A stretch of DNA of 64,000 nt. Origin: Devosia sp. (GTDB lineage Bacteria > Pseudomonadota > Alphaproteobacteria > Rhizobiales > Devosiaceae). A program made the position numbers and the translations under genes. This document shows, piece by piece, positions 21,540-31,435 of this stretch. The stretch lies in assembly GCF_024707125.1 (NCBI RefSeq), contig NZ_JANQAH010000010.1, positions 1 to 64,000 of the forward strand. The letters are read 5' to 3'. Within the stretch, counting starts at the first letter, position 1. Every line of letters starts with the position of its first letter. The notes under the pieces are model-generated. The model was not told the origin of the DNA, ran no database searches, and saw nothing but the letters and a program-made list of their open reading frames with translations.

Positions 21540-22327
21540 GCGATGTGACCCGCGACCAGCTGATGGCCCATGCCGATGGCTCCCTCTCTGCAGAAGAGAG
21601 CGCGGCAATGGATGCCTGGCTTGCCGAGCGCCCGGAGGCGGCCGCCGAGGTCGCCCGCATGCAGCGCCAGACGGACGCCATTCGCACCCTCTATGCGCCC
21701 GTTGCAGCCGAGCCGATACCGCCGCGCCTGTCCGTCGAGCGATTGCGCCAATCCGGCGAAAAGCGCCGCGGCCGCCTGTGGATCAACGCTGCTGCCGCCG
21801 TCTTCCTGATCGGTCTTGGCCTTGGCGCGGGCTGGCTGCTGCGCGGCCAGATGGAGACATCAGGCATTGCCGATCGCCTCATCGCCGACGCCGTCAGCGC
21901 CCATACCGTCTATGTGCTGGAAAACCGCCACGCCGTGGAAGTGAATGGCGCCGATAGCGAGCACCTGTCCTCCTGGCTTTCGAACCGCTTGCAGACGACG
22001 CTCGCCATGCCCGACCTCAGCGCCTCGGGCCTCAACTTCCTCGGGGGGCGCCTGCTGCCCGCCCCCAATGTGCCGGGCGGACGCGCCGCCCAGCTCATGT
22101 ATGAGGACGCGGCCGGCGCCCGTTTGACGCTTTACGTGACGCCCTCGCCCGGCCCCGATACGCCAAGCTACGAACTGGCCAATCTCGGCCTCGATACGGC
22201 GCTCTTCTGGGCTGACGCTGCAATCAGTTGCACCATCACCGCCCCCTATCCGGCCGAAAAGCTGCAATCCATTGCCCGCACGGTCTTTTCGCAGCTCAAT
22301 CCTACCTTGACGGACTACCGCACCTGA
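21536..22327 (+). CDS. Membrane anti-sigma factor
   Basis: The 263-residue protein has a cytoplasmic N-terminal part (RDQLMAHADGSLSAEESAAMDAWL) of anti-sigma type, one membrane helix near residues 82-102, and a periplasmic domain of about 155 residues. No H-x3-C-x2-C zinc motif is present. The ATG overlaps the ECF sigma stop. It is expected to bind and silence that sigma factor. The gene ends at a terminator shared with the convergent opp operon. Confidence 0.85.
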   Translation: MSDVTRDQLMAHADGSLSAEESAAMDAWLAERPEAAAEVARMQRQTDAIRTLYAPVAAEPIPPRLSVERLRQSGEKRRGRLWINAAAAVFLIGLGLGAGWLLRGQMETSGIADRLIADAVSAHTVYVLENRHAVEVNGADSEHLSSWLSNRLQTTLAMPDLSASGLNFLGGRLLPAPNVPGGRAAQLMYEDAAGARLTLYVTPSPGPDTPSYELANLGLDTALFWADAAISCTITAPYPAEKLQSIARTVFSQLNPTLTDYRT

Positions 22328-22335
22328 AAAGCAAA

Positions 22336-22357
22336 AGGCCGGGTCACCCCGGCCTTT
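22336..22357. terminator. Bidirectional terminator between the anti-sigma gene and opp operon
   Basis: AGGCCGGG pairs with CCCGGCCT, with an A run on one side and TTTCGTTTCTT on the other. It can serve both convergent transcripts. Confidence 0.8.
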
Positions 22358-22363
22358 CGTTTC

Positions 22364-23229
22364 TTATGCCGCCTTGGCAGCAGCCTTGCGCAGGCGTCGC
22401 CGCTCTTCGCGGCGTTCCATTTCCACCTTGGGATCGGGCACCGGCACCGAAGCGATCAGGCGCTTGGTGTAGTCGTGGTGCGGGTCCATGGTCACCTGCT
22501 CGGCTTCGCCGATCTCAACCACTTCGCCGAAATAGAGCACCATGATGCGCTGGGCGATGTGCCGGACGACGGCGATGTCGTGCGAAATGAACAGCAGCGA
22601 AATGCCCAGTTCCTTCTGCAGGTCCATCAGCAAATTGACCACCTGCGCGCGGATCGACACGTCGAGCGCCGACACGGCCTCGTCGCAGATGATCAGCTTG
22701 GGATTGGTGATCAGCGCCCGTGCAATGCCGATACGCTGGCACTGCCCGCCCGAAAATTCGTGCGGATACTTGTTGATCATGGTGGGCAGGAGGCCAACCT
22801 TCTGCATCATCTCGGCGACCCGAACCGCCCGCTCGGCCTTGCCGATATTGGGCATATGGATCTTGAGCGGCTCGGCAATGATATCGCCGGCCGTCATGCG
22901 CGGATTGAGCGAAGCCAGAGGATCCTGAAAGATCATCTGGATATCCTTGCGCAGGTCCAGAAGCTCGTTCGAGTTCATCTTCTGGATATCGCGCCCGAGC
23001 CACACAGCTTCGCCCGCGGTCGCCGGCAACAGCCGGATGATCGCACGCGACAGCGTGGACTTGCCACAACCGCTCTCGCCCACAATGCCCAGCGTCTCGC
23101 CCTGATAGAGGTCGAAGGACACGCCCTTGACCGCACGCAGGATCTTCTTGCCGCCAAAAAGACCATTCGAGCCGAGGGTGAATTCCACGGCCAGGTCACG
23201 GACTTTGAGAATGGGTTCTCTTGTCTCGA

Positions 23230-23233
<4 letters not shown>
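22364..23233 (-). CDS. Oligopeptide ABC transporter ATPase (OppF/DppF-like)
   Basis: The 289-residue ATPase has Walker A GESGCGKST near residue 54, signature FSGGQCQRIGIARAL and Walker B LIICDEAVSALD. The C-terminal extension of the peptide-transporter subfamily (oligo_HPY) is short. It is the last gene of the operon oppA-oppB-oppC-ATPase-ATPase. Its start overlaps the preceding stop by four bases. It energises peptide import together with the other ATPase at the inner membrane. Confidence 0.9.
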
Positions 23234-24072
<839 letters not shown>

Positions 24073-24083
24073 GTCTGGCCTCC

Positions 24084-25004
24084 TTACCGGTCTTTCGGGT
24101 CAAGCGCGTCGCGCAGACCGTCGCCGATATAGGTGAGGCAGAGCAGCAGCGTGACGAGCACGGCTGCCGGTCCCAACAGCATCCAGGGCAGCACTTCCGC
24201 CACCGGCGCACCGGCGGAGATCAGCGTACCCAGGGACGTCTGCGGTTCCTGCACACCAAGGCCAAGATAGGAGAGGAAGCTCTCCGCGATGATAATCTCG
24301 GGGATCGTCAAAGTGGCATAGATCACGACGGGCCCTGAGAGATTGGGCACGATGTGGCGCATGATGATGGCAAAGGGCTTTGCCCCGCTGGCACGCGCCG
24401 CTTCGATGAACTCCTTCTCCTTGATGGAGAGGGTTTGCCCGCGCACGATACGCGCCATGGTCAGCCATTCGATGGCACCGATACCAACGAAGAGCAGCAC
24501 CGGATTGCGCCCGAACATCACCACGAGAATGATGACGAAGAGGATGTAGGGCAGAGCATACATGACGTCGACGAAGCGCATCATCAGCGAGTCGACACGA
24601 CCGCCAAAATAGCCCGATACGGCGCCATAGACGACGCCAATGGTGACCGAAACTACGGTGGCCACCGCCGCCACGATCAGGCTCATCTGCGTGCCCTGCA
24701 GCACGCGGGCGAGCATGTCGCGACCGTTCTGGTCGGTGCCGAGATAATGGCCCTTGTCGAAATCAGGCGGCTTGCGGATGGAGGTCCAATCGACTTCCGA
24801 ATAGCCCCACGGCACAAAATAGGGGCCGATGAAAGCAACGAGGATGATCAGGACGACAATCCCGATCGAAACGACCGCGGCCTTGTTCTTGGAGAGGCGC
24901 CGCAAGGCGTCCTGGGTCAGCGAACGGCCCTTGGGCGCGTCGAGCACAGCCAGCTTGTTGGCGTAGTCCGTCAGGACCTGGTCTTTACCGGTAAGGCCGG
25001 GCAT
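24084..25004 (-). CDS. Oligopeptide ABC transporter permease (OppC-like)
   Basis: The 306-residue inner-membrane protein has an N-terminal OppC_N segment and a BPD_transp_1 domain with the EAA loop EFIEAARASGAKPFAIIMRHIVPN. About six membrane helices can be seen. Its ATG shares one base with the stop of the preceding permease (TGATG), so the two are translationally coupled. Confidence 0.92.
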   Translation of the reverse strand: MPGLTGKDQVLTDYANKLAVLDAPKGRSLTQDALRRLSKNKAAVVSIGIVVLIILVAFIGPYFVPWGYSEVDWTSIRKPPDFDKGHYLGTDQNGRDMLARVLQGTQMSLIVAAVATVVSVTIGVVYGAVSGYFGGRVDSLMMRFVDVMYALPYILFVIILVVMFGRNPVLLFVGIGAIEWLTMARIVRGQTLSIKEKEFIEAARASGAKPFAIIMRHIVPNLSGPVVIYATLTIPEIIIAESFLSYLGLGVQEPQTSLGTLISAGAPVAEVLPWMLLGPAAVLVTLLLCLTYIGDGLRDALDPKDR

Positions 25005-25927
25005 CAGCGATACCTCACCTTGGGATCGAGCCAGGCATAGACGAGGTCGACGAGGAGATTGAGGGCGAGAATGATGAACATGTAGAGGATCGTCGTGCCG
25101 AGCACGATGCCATAGTCGCGGTTGAGCGCGGCGGTCACGAAGTACTTGCCGATACCGGGCAGGCCAAAGATCTGCTCAACGGCGAGCGAGCCGGTGAGGA
25201 GATAGGAAAGGCCTGGTCCGAGATAGGAAACGACGGGCAGAAGCGCGGGCTTGATCGCGTGACGCGCCAGAACCAGCCGTTCGCCAAGCCCCTTGGCACG
25301 TGCCGTGCGCACATAGTTGGAACCCAAGACTTCGATCATCGAGCCGCGCATGAGCCGGCTGATACGCGCCGCGTGCGGCCAGGCGAGCACTGTCACCGGC
25401 AGGATCAGATGGGCAATCGACCCAGAAACCCAGCCACCCGCCGGCAGCCAGCGCAGATGCACGGCAAAGCCGAGCTGCAGCAGGGCGGCATTGAGGAAGT
25501 TGGGAATGACCACGCCGATCATCACGATCAGCACCAGCACGTAATCGGGCCACTTGTTCTGGTTCACCGCGGCAATGATGCCGGCGACGATACCGATGGC
25601 CGTGGCGATCACGAAGGCATAGAGCGCCAGGGTCAGCGTGAACGGGAAGCCGATGCGGATCAGGTCCGCCACGCGGAAGCCGTCGATCACCATCGAGGGA
25701 CCCAGATCCCCCTGCAGCAGCCGCCCCACATAGATGAAGTACTGCATGATCAGTGGCTGATCGAGATTGTAATGGGCGCGCAGGTTGGCCAGCACGGTCG
25801 GCGGCAGGGCGCGTTCGCCATCGAAGGGGCCACCGGGCGCCAGGCGAAGAATGAAGAAACAGACTGTAACGGCGATCAGTGCAATCGGAATAGCCGAAAG
25901 CACGCGCCGGAAGGCATAGGCCAACAT
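25004..25927 (-). CDS. Oligopeptide ABC transporter permease (OppB-like)
   Basis: The 307-residue permease starts with the OppB-type segment YAFRRVLSAIPIALIAVTVCFFILRLAPGGPF. It contains the EAA loop YVRTARAKGLGERLVLARHAIKPALLP. It pairs with the OppC-like protein to form the channel. It follows oppA after a gap of 106 bases that holds a strong hairpin. Confidence 0.92.
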   Translation of the reverse strand: MLAYAFRRVLSAIPIALIAVTVCFFILRLAPGGPFDGERALPPTVLANLRAHYNLDQPLIMQYFIYVGRLLQGDLGPSMVIDGFRVADLIRIGFPFTLTLALYAFVIATAIGIVAGIIAAVNQNKWPDYVLVLIVMIGVVIPNFLNAALLQLGFAVHLRWLPAGGWVSGSIAHLILPVTVLAWPHAARISRLMRGSMIEVLGSNYVRTARAKGLGERLVLARHAIKPALLPVVSYLGPGLSYLLTGSLAVEQIFGLPGIGKYFVTAALNRDYGIVLGTTILYMFIILALNLLVDLVYAWLDPKVRYR

Positions 25928-25994
25928 GTGTTAGGACTCCTAGGCCGAAGCGCCGGAAACGGAAAGGCCGGAGGGCGCTATACGGCAAAAGAAC

Positions 25995-26017
25995 CGTGGG
26001 GGCTCAGGGCCCCCACG
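25995..26017 (-). promoter_or_regulatory. Intercistronic hairpin after oppA
   Basis: CGTGGGGGC pairs perfectly with GCCCCCACG, 17 bases after the oppA stop (26034) and before oppB. On the minus strand GTTCTTTTGCC follows, a weak U tract. It may protect the oppA mRNA or cause partial termination, giving more binding protein than permease. Confidence 0.65.
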
Positions 26018-26033
26018 ATCTCATTCTATCCGC

Positions 26034-27650
26034 TTATTCCGACTTCGAGAGCCAGCGGGTACGGAAGATGTTCTTGGCGTTCTCTTCGAAGCCCGAGATC
26101 TTCGGCGACACGACGTCCTTGGACACGTACCAGTAGATCGGGATCGCAGCGAATTCGTCCATGGCGATCTTTTCGGCCTGGGCGAGGAGTTCACCGCGGG
26201 CAGCCAGATCGAGCTCGGTCGAAGCCTGGGTCATCAGGCCGTCGAACTCTTCGTTCGAGTAACGGCCGTAGTTGTTGCCCCAGTTCATCGTACCGGCCTG
26301 GTCGACACCGGTCTTCAAGAGGTCGAGCGTGTTGGACGGATCCGAGTAGTCGAGCAGCCAGCCGGCACGGCCGACCTGGAAGTCACCGGCGCGCAGTGCG
26401 TCGTAGTGCACGGCGGTTTCGGCGTTGAACAGCTCAACCTTCACACCAAGCGGTTCCCACATGGCGGCGATCGCCACGGCGATACGCTGGTGGTTGTCAT
26501 TGGTGTTGTAGCGCAGCTGCAGGGTCAGCGGCTTGTCCGGACCATAACCAGCTTCGGTCATGAGTTCCTTGGCATGGGCAACACGGTCTTCATAGGGAAT
26601 AGAAGCCCATTCCGGCGCATAGGCGCTGTCGACATAGTTGTTGGTGCCCGGCGGGACCCAGCCATAGGCTGGCAGTTCGCCGGTGCCCAGGATATCGGGC
26701 CCGATGACTTCGCGCACGATGGTGGTCGAGAGCGCTTCGCGGATACGGATATCGGCGAGCGGCTGACCTTCTTCCTGGTTCATCACGTAGTAGTAGACGC
26801 CGAGGAACGGCACCACGTGAGCTTCGCCCGGCAGGTTGTCCTGCAGCCACTGATACTGGTCAGCGGGGAAGTCGGTCAGGATGTCGAATTCACCGGCGCG
26901 GTAGCGATTGAGCGCTGCGGCCTGATCTTCGAGCACGTGGTAGAAGACTTCGTCGATCTTGACGTTGGCGGCATCGTAATAGTCAGCGTTCTTTTCCGAA
27001 CGGACATAGGAGCCCGGCAGCCATTCCTTGATCAGGTAGGGGCCGTTGCCGACGATGTTTTCCACCTTGGTCCACTCGTCGCCGAGCTTTTCAACCAGAT
27101 GCTTCGGAACCGGATAAGCGGTGTAGTGGGTCAGCGCGTCGAGGAAGAACGGGGTCGGCGCTTCGAGGGTGATTTCGAGCGTCGTGTCGTCGATGGCCTT
27201 GACGCCGAGTTCGTTGAGATCGGTGATCTCGCCGGCATTGATAGCGGCCGAGTTCTTGATCGGGAACTGCAGGTAAGCGTAGTCGGCAGCAGTCTTGGGA
27301 TCAAACAGGCGCTGGAAGGCAAAGACGAAGTCGCCGGCGGTCACCGGAGTGCCATCGGACCACTGAATGCCATCACGCAGCTTGAAGGTGTAGACCGTAC
27401 CGTCTTCCGAAATTTCCCAGCTTTCAGCCTGGCCCGGAATGGCTTCAGCCTTGGCGTTCTCCGTAAGAAGACCCTCGATATAGTCGCCGATAACGCGGTT
27501 TTCCCAGTCGCCGGAGGCCTTGTGCGGATCCAGCGTACCCGGATCGCCACCATTGTGGAGCTGCAGCGTCACGGCGGAGGCCGCCGTCGACATCATCAGC
27601 GCCATGGCGCCGGCAGTCGCAATCGCCTTAAAGGCTGTGGTGAACTTCAT
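26034..27650 (-). CDS. Oligopeptide ABC transporter substrate-binding protein (OppA-like)
   Basis: The 538-residue periplasmic protein has a signal peptide ending in ASA near residue 26. It then shows the SBP_bac_5 pattern: LHNGGDPGTLDPHKASG, TYTFKLRDGIQWSDGTPVTAGDFVFAF-type text near residue 90, and KNPGYW-like YVRSEKNADYYD. Length and layout match the E. coli OppA/MppA group of about 540 residues. ATG 27650 follows GGGACGAGA. A longer frame to 27716 has no family character. It is the first gene of the opp operon. A possible LiuR-like site lies about 150 bases upstream. Confidence 0.93.
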   Translation of the reverse strand: MKFTTAFKAIATAGAMALMMSTAASAVTLQLHNGGDPGTLDPHKASGDWENRVIGDYIEGLLTENAKAEAIPGQAESWEISEDGTVYTFKLRDGIQWSDGTPVTAGDFVFAFQRLFDPKTAADYAYLQFPIKNSAAINAGEITDLNELGVKAIDDTTLEITLEAPTPFFLDALTHYTAYPVPKHLVEKLGDEWTKVENIVGNGPYLIKEWLPGSYVRSEKNADYYDAANVKIDEVFYHVLEDQAAALNRYRAGEFDILTDFPADQYQWLQDNLPGEAHVVPFLGVYYYVMNQEEGQPLADIRIREALSTTIVREVIGPDILGTGELPAYGWVPPGTNNYVDSAYAPEWASIPYEDRVAHAKELMTEAGYGPDKPLTLQLRYNTNDNHQRIAVAIAAMWEPLGVKVELFNAETAVHYDALRAGDFQVGRAGWLLDYSDPSNTLDLLKTGVDQAGTMNWGNNYGRYSNEEFDGLMTQASTELDLAARGELLAQAEKIAMDEFAAIPIYWYVSKDVVSPKISGFEENAKNIFRTRWLSKSE

Positions 27651-27795
27651 TCTCGTCCCATCTCCTTGTGGAATTCTTGAGCTTGTTGACCCGCATGTTT
27701 GCCCATGCGGCCCCACCCCTTACGCAAAGGGTTTGTCCCTTCGGTCAAGATTGCTGGACGGTATCTTGCAAAAGCGTCCACTGACAAGCAAAACA

Positions 27796-27811
27796 TTGAC
27801 CTAAGCGTAAA
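27796..27811. promoter_or_regulatory. Possible weak LiuR-like box before oppA
   Basis: TTGACCTAAGCGTAAA shares the TTGAC...CGTAAA frame with the boxes before fadE and fadD but differs in the middle. It lies in the 325-base gap between oppA and the small membrane protein gene, where no other feature was found. Confidence 0.3.
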
Positions 27812-27975
27812 CGTGCGACCTTTTGTTAACATCTCGGAAGGGATGGCAAGGCTTTCCACTTCACATTTGTTTGGCAGCAGCACTTTCCCCAAACCAGCCG
27901 CCAGACGAAAAAGCACCGCTGCGTGGGACGCAGCGATGCCTGTGAATTGTTCGTGGGGCGAATTGGCGCAGGCCG

Positions 27976-28137
27976 TCAGCCCATAAGGCCGGCTTGCTGG
28001 ACGAAATAAATAACCAGCGCCAGACCCAGCAGCACCGCAAAGGGCAGCCAGTTCGGCATCGGCCCTCTTGGCGGCTTGGGCTGTGGCGGTTCGGGCTTTT
28101 TCGGGGGGACCCGGAATTTTACGACATTGTCACTCAT
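27976..28137 (-). CDS. Small single-span membrane protein
   Basis: The 53-residue product has a proline- and lysine-rich N-terminus (VPPKKPEPPQPKPPRGP) followed by one membrane helix, WLPFAVLLGLALVIYFVQQA, and almost no tail. Its ATG at 28137 overlaps the stop of the thiolase gene as ATGA, so it is coupled to the fad operon. I do not know its function. Confidence 0.7.
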   Translation of the reverse strand: MSDNVVKFRVPPKKPEPPQPKPPRGPMPNWLPFAVLLGLALVIYFVQQAGLMG

Positions 28138-29420
28138 GCCGCACTTTCTACCAGCGCCGCGACGCCCATGCCACCCGCCGTGCACACAGAAATCAGCGCT
28201 CTTTTGTTTGCCTGTTCGGACAGCAGTTTTGCCGTGACGCCCAGAATGCGCGCGCCGGTCGCCGCAAAGGGATGTCCATAAGCAAGGCTCGACCCTTTCA
28301 CGTTAATCTTGGCAGGATCGATCTCGCCCAAGACGGCATCGCGCCCCAGCACATCCTTGCAGTAGGTCGGGTCCTTCCACGCTTTCAGTGTGCACAGAAC
28401 CTGGGCGGCAAAAGCCTCGTGCAGCTCAAAGTAGTCGATATCGGCAAAGCCGAGTCCTGCGCGCTGAAGCATTTCCGACACTGCAATAGTCGGCGCCATG
28501 AGCAGACCTTCACCATGCGCAAAATCATTGCCGGCAACGCGACCAACCGTCAGATAAGCCAGGATCGGCAAGCCGCGGGCCTTGGCCCATTCTTCGCTCG
28601 CCAGCAGCACGCTCGAAGCGCCATCGGTCAGCGGCGTCGAATTGCCTGCTGTCAGCGTGCCATGACCCGAAGACTTGTCGAAAGCGGGCTTGAGCGTCGA
28701 CATCTTGTCGAGATTGCTGTCGGCACGAACATTGTTGTCCCGCACCAGACCTGCGCACTGGACGAGCAGGTCATCATGGAAACCCTCGTCATAGGCTTTT
28801 GCCGCATTCTGATGGCTCGCCACCGCCAGCTCGTCCTGCGCCCGACGCGAAATGCCCCATTCGCGGGCCATCAATTCGCAATGCTGGCCCATGGACATGC
28901 CAGTGCGCGGCTCATTGACCGAAGGCGCCACCGGCGTCAGCTCGCCAAAGGAAAAACCCTTGGTAAAAGCCTGCAATTTGCCACCCGTCGTCTTGGCCGC
29001 ATTGGCATCGAGCAGACGATGCTGGAATTTCGAGCCAAAGACGATGGGACTATCCGAAACCGTATCGGACCCCGCGGCAATGCCGCTATCGATCTGCCCC
29101 GAAGCAATCTTGCCGGCCAGCACCAAAGCCGCCTGCAGGCTCGTGCCGCACGCAATCTGCAGCGTCGTCCCCGGCGTGCGCGGCGAAAAACCGGCATCGA
29201 GCAGGGCTTCGCGGGCAATGTTGAAATCACGCGAATGGTTGATCACCGCCCCGGCAATCACCTCATCCACTTTTTCTCCCTTGAGCCCATACTTGTCCGC
29301 AAGCCCCCCGAGGGTCGTCGCCAGCATGGAGAGATTGGTTTCATCCACATAGGCCGTGCCGCCACGGGCAAAGGGAATGCGAGCCGAGCCGACAATGGCA
29401 ACGCGCTTGAGTTCAGTCAT
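28134..29420 (-). CDS. Acetyl-CoA C-acyltransferase (thiolase, FadA/FadI-like)
   Basis: The 428-residue thiolase cleaves 3-ketoacyl-CoA to acetyl-CoA and a shortened acyl-CoA. The acyl-accepting C91 is in LQIACGTSLQAAL, the GHP motif is in AYGHPFAATG, and the second active cysteine is in SVCTAGGMG. It follows the FadJ-type gene by 15 bases on the same strand and completes the beta-oxidation operon. Confidence 0.93.
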   Translation of the reverse strand: MTELKRVAIVGSARIPFARGGTAYVDETNLSMLATTLGGLADKYGLKGEKVDEVIAGAVINHSRDFNIAREALLDAGFSPRTPGTTLQIACGTSLQAALVLAGKIASGQIDSGIAAGSDTVSDSPIVFGSKFQHRLLDANAAKTTGGKLQAFTKGFSFGELTPVAPSVNEPRTGMSMGQHCELMAREWGISRRAQDELAVASHQNAAKAYDEGFHDDLLVQCAGLVRDNNVRADSNLDKMSTLKPAFDKSSGHGTLTAGNSTPLTDGASSVLLASEEWAKARGLPILAYLTVGRVAGNDFAHGEGLLMAPTIAVSEMLQRAGLGFADIDYFELHEAFAAQVLCTLKAWKDPTYCKDVLGRDAVLGEIDPAKINVKGSSLAYGHPFAATGARILGVTAKLLSEQANKRALISVCTAGGMGVAALVESAA

Positions 29421-29435
29421 TTGTCTATTCTCCCC

Positions 29436-31397
29436 TCAAGCCCGGCCGTCGGCTCGTGCGCGCATTGGCCCGCCGAGGAATGGCGCAAAGCCCGTACCCA
29501 TGATGACGCCGATATCGGCAAGATCGGCATTGGCGACGACGCCCTCGCTCAGCACCACCTCGGTCATATCGACCAGCGGCTTCACCAGCTCACGGCCGAG
29601 CGCCACAAGATCGGCATGGGGCGGCGTCGAGCCTTTGACGGCCTTGCCATTCTCCCACTTGTAAAAGCCCTCATTGGTCTTGCGGCCCAATTTGCCCTCG
29701 GCAATCAGCCGGGCAAACTTGCTATCCGACGTCACGGCATGACCCAATTCGGTCGCCACCGACTTGCCGACGTCGAGCCCAACCGTGTCCATGAGTTCAA
29801 TCGGCCCCATGGGCATGCCGAAGGCCACCGCCGCCGCATCGAGCAATTCCTTGCTCTCGCCGCGCTCTACTCGCTCCACGGCGCCGAGCATGTAGGGCAT
29901 GAGCACGCGATTGACCAAAAAGCCCGGCGCCGATTTCACCACTACCGGCGACTTGCCAATGGCCAGCGCAAAACTCGCGCCCTTGCCGATGGCCTCGTCC
30001 GAATTGAATTTCGACTTGATCACCTCAACCAGCGGCAGCTGTGCCACCGGGTTGAAGAAATGGAGCCCGATCAACCGCCCCGGTTCCTTCAGCGCCTCTG
30101 CAATGCGCTCCAACTCGATGGAAGACGTATTGGTGGCAAGGATCGCACCGGGTTTGAGCTTGGCTTCGACCCCGGAAAAGATCGACTGCTTCACTTCGAG
30201 CTTTTCGACCACTGCCTCGATGATCACATCGGCCCGCGGCACGCCATTGCCCTGCGGGTCCGGCGTCAACCGCAGCATGGCGGCATCGACTTCATGCTTC
30301 TTCTTGTAGCGCTTCTGGAACAGCTTTTTGGCCCGATCGAGCGCCGGCTGAATGCGCGCCATATCGAGATCCTGCAGCGTGACGCTCATGCCACGATAAG
30401 CGCACCAGGCCGCGATATCGCCGCCCATGACACCCGCGCCGATCACATGCACCCGCGAAAACTTCGCGCCCTTCAGCCCCTGCTTCTTGAGCCCCTCGGA
30501 CATGAAGAACACGCGCCGCAAGTTGGTGGCCGTCGGCGAGCCCATCAGCGGCACGAAGGCATCGACCTCGCCCCGCACCATGGCCTGCCAGTCATTGCCA
30601 TGCTGCTCGAACAGCTCGATCAGCGCATAAGGCGCCGGGTAGTTGACGCGATTGGCCTTCTTGCCGACCTCTTCGCGCATCTTGTTGGCGACATAGTCGC
30701 GCAAGAGCGGCCCAGCCATGGCCCGCTTCACAAAACCGGCCGGCTGCGACTTGCGATTCTGCAGCACAGCCTTGCGGCCTTCCCAGCGCAGCATGTCACG
30801 ATGCCTTACGAGCTTGTCGACGAGATTGAGCCCCCGCGCCGCCCCCGCCTTGAGCATCTTGCCCGTCAGCATGATCTGCATGGCATCGACCGGCCCAGCC
30901 TGACGGATCGACCGCCCAGTGCCGCCAAAGCCCGGGAAAATCCCCAGATTGACCTCGGGGAAGCCGATACGCGTTTTGTCGTCGTTGACCGCAATGCGGT
31001 AGTGGCAGGCCAAAGCCAGTTCGAGCCCGCCGCCCAGGCAGAACCCGTGGATGCCGGCAACGAACGGAATTTTGAGATTCTCGATCCGCGCGAACAGCGC
31101 ATGCGTCCGCCGTAGCGCCTCGGGCAGCACCGAAAAATCGCTCATCGCGTCGAATTCGGAAACGTCGGCCCCGGCGATGAACCCACTCTCCTTGCCCGAG
31201 AGCAGCACCACGCCGACCAGTTCCTTGCTATTGGCAAGGTCCTCGAACCGCGCCACCAGCGTTTCAAGTTCCATGATCGCTTCGCGGCTCAAGGTATTTA
31301 CCGAGCCGCCCGGCGAATTGATGGTGAGCCAACCGATATTCTCGATATCGGTATGAAAACTCCAGTGCTTGGTCTCGGTTACCTGTGGGGCGATCAT
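29436..31397 (-). CDS. Enoyl-CoA hydratase / 3-hydroxyacyl-CoA dehydrogenase (FadJ/FadB-like)
   Basis: The 653-residue bifunctional enzyme has an N-terminal crotonase domain with the oxyanion segment SGFIAGADVSEF near residue 71 and both catalytic glutamates: E126 in GGGLELALA and the one in GFPEVNLG. A 3-hydroxyacyl-CoA dehydrogenase follows, with the NAD motif VIGAGVMGGDIAAW near residue 320 and LIGLHFFNPV. It is somewhat shorter than E. coli FadB (729). It lies 38 bases behind fadE. The thiolase that forms its partner follows directly. Confidence 0.94.
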   Translation of the reverse strand: MIAPQVTETKHWSFHTDIENIGWLTINSPGGSVNTLSREAIMELETLVARFEDLANSKELVGVVLLSGKESGFIAGADVSEFDAMSDFSVLPEALRRTHALFARIENLKIPFVAGIHGFCLGGGLELALACHYRIAVNDDKTRIGFPEVNLGIFPGFGGTGRSIRQAGPVDAMQIMLTGKMLKAGAARGLNLVDKLVRHRDMLRWEGRKAVLQNRKSQPAGFVKRAMAGPLLRDYVANKMREEVGKKANRVNYPAPYALIELFEQHGNDWQAMVRGEVDAFVPLMGSPTATNLRRVFFMSEGLKKQGLKGAKFSRVHVIGAGVMGGDIAAWCAYRGMSVTLQDLDMARIQPALDRAKKLFQKRYKKKHEVDAAMLRLTPDPQGNGVPRADVIIEAVVEKLEVKQSIFSGVEAKLKPGAILATNTSSIELERIAEALKEPGRLIGLHFFNPVAQLPLVEVIKSKFNSDEAIGKGASFALAIGKSPVVVKSAPGFLVNRVLMPYMLGAVERVERGESKELLDAAAVAFGMPMGPIELMDTVGLDVGKSVATELGHAVTSDSKFARLIAEGKLGRKTNEGFYKWENGKAVKGSTPPHADLVALGRELVKPLVDMTEVVLSEGVVANADLADIGVIMGTGFAPFLGGPMRARADGRA

Positions 31398-31435
31398 GCT
31401 TGCTCCTCGATATTCCCTGTCGATCCGCCGGCTTC

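Noticed and set aside
28068..31115. Long plus-strand frame across the fadA and fadJ genes
   Set aside because: It is antisense to two certain enzymes, and its histidine- and arginine-rich text is typical of a codon-bias shadow.
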